Assembly: GCF_019059575.1 (NCBI RefSeq)
Contig: NW_024881617.1
Span: forward strand, 730,501-794,500
Length of the DNA stretch: 64,000 nt
Direction: 5' to 3'
Source: Amphibalanus amphitrite
Taxonomy: Eukaryota; Arthropoda; Thecostraca; Balanomorpha; Balanidae
In this document: positions 60,067 to 64,000 of the stretch, in pieces
Layout of the letters: each line of letters begins with the position of its first letter
How positions within the stretch are numbered: position 1 is the stretch's first letter
Position numbers and translations under genes: made by a program
Notes under the pieces: model-generated
Told to the model about the DNA's origin: nothing
What the model saw: only the letters and a program-made list of their open reading frames with translations
Databases searched by the model: none

Positions 60067-61570
60067 TGTTACAGGCAATGTGTGGAATCAGGCATTCTAT
60101 AGAATGCCTAGGCATTCTATAGAATGCCTGACCGACCAGGCATTCTATAGAATCCCTAGGTATTCTATAGAATCCCTGACTGCTTAGGCATTCTATAGAA
60201 TGCCTGGCTTAAGCTCCCAGGCATTCTATAGAATGCCTAAGTATTTTGATTGTCCGAAACACACTTCGAAAATTAGGGGTCAGTGGCAGTAATGCTATTT
60301 GTTTACCTAATTTTCATTGTTGGCCTAGGCCGGTCGTCACCTCACACCATTTCAGGGCAATGAGCTGAGAGGAAGCGAGGGAGGTATTGGGCTATGCCGA
60401 CCACCAAATGGTGCGCCGCAAGCAACAGCTGATCCAATTCCGTTGGCACGGGAGAGCCACGGCGCAAGGCACGCGGGAGAGTCACAGGCCAACCAGTCGC
60501 TTAAACGGTTACCCTCGGAGGATTATGCTGCTACAGATACGAAGCTGCATTAGAAGAGTGTTGGCTGGGAGGGTGGACCGTAGGCTTGAATCGAAAGTGA
60601 TTGCGAATGACGATGGTTTTGTTCTGATGTTAGAAATGAAGGTGAAAAATACACCAAAGGTCACATTTTATGTCGTCATAAGCACTTCGTGTAACGACTC
60701 TCAATATACATACATGGACAGCTCAACCTACACCGTAATGTCAGGGAATAACCTGAATAAATGGTTCATTATTCCACGTCTGGGCGGTGGCCCGGCCGTA
60801 ACAAGAGCCGGATTAGGTGTTGTTCGATCTCCCCTTCCAGCTTGACTTCTGGGCCATGCGGTATTCGAAAGGTCGTCAAAGACTCAAAATTATGAAATTT
60901 TACTTCAGTTCTTCTTTGGCAATGTTCGAAAGGGTGCCATTTCTAAAACAAATAGCTAAGCCATTTTTTAGGTCAGCCCAATTTTTGTCCATTTTTGGCT
61001 CGTAGCCGTTTTCTTCAGTTTGACCTTAAATCAATTCCTTAGAAGGCAAACACCTCCAAAAATGGACGATTTGTCAATTTTTTTCTGTGTATTTTTTTTT
61101 TTTTTTTTACCAAAGGCGTTTCCGATATTGACATTACCACCATCGTCTTTCTAGCGTTAAGATAAATACTCTGTACTCTCAGAATGAAATCCTGATACAA
61201 TTTGACCTAATAAGGTCAGATTGAATACCTGACCGGAAAATTTGACTGAATGAACATTTGACTGAATGAACATAAATAGCTGAACGCAAGGTAGCCTGGC
61301 AGAAAATAATACTGTTACATGTCGGTCTGTGCTCATAATCTTATACAACATACAATATATGTTGGAAAGATTCGTGTATTTCCTAGGCATTCTATAGAAT
61401 GCCTGAAAATCAGGCATTCTTTAGAATGCCTAGGGATTCTATAGAATCCCTGGTGGGTCAGGCATTCTATAGAATACCTAGGGATTCTATAGAATGCCTG
61501 GTCGGTCAGGCATTCTATAGAATGCCTAGGCATTCTATAGAATGCCTGATTCCACACATTGCCTGTAACA
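60067..61570. mobile_element. 1.5-kb foldback transposon with palindromic tandem arms
   Basis: The arms start TGTTACAGGCAATGTGTGG and are near identical for about 100 bases in inverted orientation, at 60067-60240 and 61384-61570. Each arm is built of six or seven tandem copies of the 20-bp palindrome AGGCATTCTATAGAATGCCT with few changes. TGTC flanks both sides (60063-60066, 61571-61574). The interior holds a partial copy of the AGGTCA-rich repeat and no recognised transposase. It sits in nemo intron 1. Confidence 0.8.
60815..61100. repeat. AGGTCA-type repeat, partial copy inside the foldback element
   Basis: TTCTGGGCCATGCGGTATTCG and AAAGGTCGTCAAAG parallel the start of copies A and B; a TTTGACCTTAAATCAA block follows, ending near a T-run. 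It shows that the foldback element carries or was invaded by the same repeat. Confidence 0.5.
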
Positions 61571-61639
61571 TGTCGATTGGTTAGCTGAGGTAAGCCTGTG
61601 TAATGAAGAGAATAGCCAGATTACGGGGAGTGAAGTCTC

Positions 61640-63640
61640 GCTGGTACCGAATCCAGTACTGACTCGCCCCGGGCGCTGTCCACGAGGGCGGAGCTGCGCG
61701 TTCGCTTTCGTTGGTCGCCAGCCCGGCCGGCGGCGCCAGCTCGCTGGTGACCTGGTGACCCACTTCAGATGGGCCGGCGTCCACGCACCGCCAGAAAGCG
61801 AGAGCCACGCTGGTCGCTCGTCCGACCTGCTCTGACGCGTATCGTCCCCCGACTTTCTCATCCATCCGCTGGTCGCAGTCTGTCCCTTTGCGCTCTCTCG
61901 CGTCGTCTTCCTGCGGCCCTGCCTATTTATCCCTCCCAGCCGCGCGGTGGCCTCGGCGCAGAGGAGGTGGCGGGTGTTTTGAAGACGGCGCGGGCCGGTC
62001 CGGCAGTTCCCGAGCCATCCTACGACTACCATCTGCTGCCGTTCAGACGGCGAAAATAGGCCGACCCGCCCCCTGTCCGCCGACCCGGCGTTCTCGATGT
62101 GTTTGCGCGCGACGACTCTCCGGGGCTTCTCAGGACCGGGTGGCCGCTCCTGCCCACCTGTACCGCCGTGTTTGTGCGCGTGTTTGCCGGCTCTGAGGAG
62201 CCGAGGGTCGGCCGGACGGACTGCGGTGAAAGGAGGGACTGGCTTGTGGGAGGGGCTGGCCAGGACTCGGCAGACAGGATCAACAAACGCTAAAGAGGCG
62301 AGGAGGGGACGGGGGGAGGCTAATAGAGACAAACAAGTCGCCGGATAGAGTAGCTGACCGCTGTACCTCGTAATGATGATGTGCTCAAATTCCTTCATGT
62401 GATGATCAGCACTCTGACCTGAGTAAGTCACACCGTCCAGTAAGATCCGTATTGCTCGGTACGGACGAGCCGGGCTTACATCTAAGAGGGCGTACCGAGG
62501 GAGAGAGTTTGAGTGATGGCGTGCGCGCGCGGCAGCACTTAGCCTTGGTGCCATCCCTGCCCGCCCGCCCGCCGGGTGAGAGAGTGCCGGGTCAGGGGGT
62601 ACGTCAGTAGACCAATGGCGCCGAGCGGCGTCTAACCTCTGCATCCACTGCACGACCTCTGCTGTCCTTAGCAGGTCCTGAAAGCGGCACCGCTCAATTG
62701 ATCATGTTGATTTCGGTGTAACGTAAGCTGAGGAGACAGGCGACTCATCCCGCCGCGTCCCGTCTCCGCTGAGCTGAGCCCCAGTGTCCCGCAGTGGTGA
62801 TGTGGTGGGCAGAGCTCATTGGCACCCCTCTACGGTCGGTCACGACCTCTTGGTGCGGTGGCGCCCCGGCTGCAGACCTCTACACCATGACCCCGTATCG
62901 TGCGGCGCGGCGCGGCCGTCAGCGCTGCACGCCGCCCCACGCGTCCCATCAATTTTCACTGCGGCGTCCCTGCCGTCTAGTCGACACAGCCCGGCGCGTG
63001 TAGCCCATCGCTGGCTCTCAGTCCCAGTCCGTGTGAGTCAGGCTGGCTCAGCCGGGCCGATTGGGCGCAGCCGGTCCCGACCGGCTGGGTGACGCCACTC
63101 GTCGCGGCTCTGATTGCCTAACCCAGTTGGTGTGTGGCCGCCAGCGCGTGGCCGCTGGGCCGGCCGAGGTCGGTCGGTGGGTGACGCGCTGGGTCGACCG
63201 TCCCACCGCGTCCCCGGGTGCCCTCGAGCGGCGCTGGGCGGCCGGTGGCCGAGCTGCCGCGGCCGCCGGTGACCGGATGCCGTCCGTTTGGAGGCCGGCT
63301 GCTCGCCAGCCGCCGGCGACTGACCTCCAGCTCGGCGCCGGCGTCGGGCCTGCCTTTGTGCGCGACGCCGGGCAGGTGTGTGCGCGTTCGCAGCCACCAC
63401 CTGCTGATAACGCGCCGGAGACGCGGCGGGCTGGTCTTCACGGCCGCCCGGCCCGCCCCGCCGCCGCCCGCCGGCCTGTCCCGCCGCCGACAGCCGCCCT
63501 TTGTCGTCTGGTCTGCTTGGTCTGCCGCGGAGACGGGCTCGAGTTGCGACTGGGACAGCTGCCCTCCATTGGTGACCTCACCCTACGCTCCCGAAATGTC
63601 TTTGGCAAAGCAGGCGGCGCTTTCCTGATCTGGGATGTAT
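61640..63640. other. GC- and CpG-rich island in nemo intron 1
   Basis: About 2 kb of GC-rich sequence with many CpG, in contrast to the AT-rich flanks. It supports long stop-poor frames on both strands without recognised domains. It may be an alternative promoter or enhancer of nemo, or an unrecognised antisense gene. Confidence 0.4.
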
Positions 63641-64000
63641 TTCATGTTCTGCGCGTTAGTAGTGGAACGGCAAAACAATAGCTACTGCCCTCAATGAGTG
63701 GCTGTAAATGGGCTGCTTATCGGGTGATCTGCTTTCAACGTGTGGCTCAACAAATAAGCGGGAACGCTCTCCACCAGCCTGGCTAGATTTATATTTAATT
63801 GATTTGTGCATCCAAATTGTTATTTGCTCTTCTGCTGCCTCCATCGTACGCTAAATTGCAGGACTCCGCGCAGTGCTGGACTAGTCTAGTCGAAATCGGA
63901 CCTCGACATGTTTTTTTTTTCGTCTGACAGCCTCCCCGGCATGGAATGGTATCTCAATGCCCTCTCTCTGCCGCCCTGTGTTGTCATAAGGGACGGCTGC

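Noticed and set aside
60088-60240. Regular repeats that could look like a CRISPR array
   Set aside because: The units are abutting or nearly abutting palindromes without unique spacers, in a eukaryotic intron; they form transposon arms.
60387-60845. 152-codon ORF inside the foldback element
   Set aside because: No transposase motif (DDE or zinc finger) was visible, and its end runs into the AGGTCA-type repeat.

Overview
This is a eukaryotic, intron-rich window, most likely from an arthropod and probably a crustacean. All five recognised genes are split by GT-AG introns and their best matches, from memory of the families, are animal proteins. A degenerate TTAGG-type array, the arthropod telomere motif, lies near position 2000. 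I cannot fix the species; a barnacle-like crustacean is a guess. I saw no operons, CRISPR arrays, rRNA or tRNA genes.

Layout: 1-4060 is gene-free and holds short palindromic and telomere-like repeats, then a long CT-rich microsatellite. 4334-18833 (+) is a nine-exon nucleotide-sugar transporter of the SLC35D / fringe-connection type. 21250-34306 (-) is a complete fifteen-exon bifunctional lysine-degradation enzyme, AASS (LKR/SDH). 34500-46430 is repeat-rich and appears to carry only a promoter and 5' leader for the next gene; it contains related copies of a large repeat loaded with AGGTCA/TGACCT motifs. 46454-51555 (+) is an eight-exon separase of unusually short, Drosophila-like architecture with a long repetitive C-terminal tail. 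52146-54521 (-) converges on it and encodes TFIIE beta. 56100-56500 looks like the shared CpG-rich promoter between TFIIE beta and nemo-like kinase (+). The first coding exon of that kinase lies at 58794-58963; its remaining exons lie beyond the window. Intron phases agree at every junction I joined, giving proteins of 349, 937, 761 and 279 residues and a 56-codon start of the kinase.

The genes do unrelated housekeeping or signalling jobs: Golgi/ER sugar-nucleotide transport, mitochondrial lysine catabolism, cohesin cleavage, basal transcription and Wnt/TGF-beta-linked kinase signalling. No shared pathway is implied.

The most unusual signal is structural. In three of the five genes, short segments spanning exon-intron boundaries have been tandemly duplicated. 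The decoy 3' or 5' splice sites sit 35-75 bp from the real one, in two to five copies. Other notable items are ultra-short palindromic insertions (30, 61 and 154 bp) flanked by 7-8 bp direct repeats, a cluster of CArG-like palindromes, three identical DR1 nuclear-receptor-type elements just upstream of AASS, and an intronic polyadenylation signal in separase that would remove its conserved last motif.
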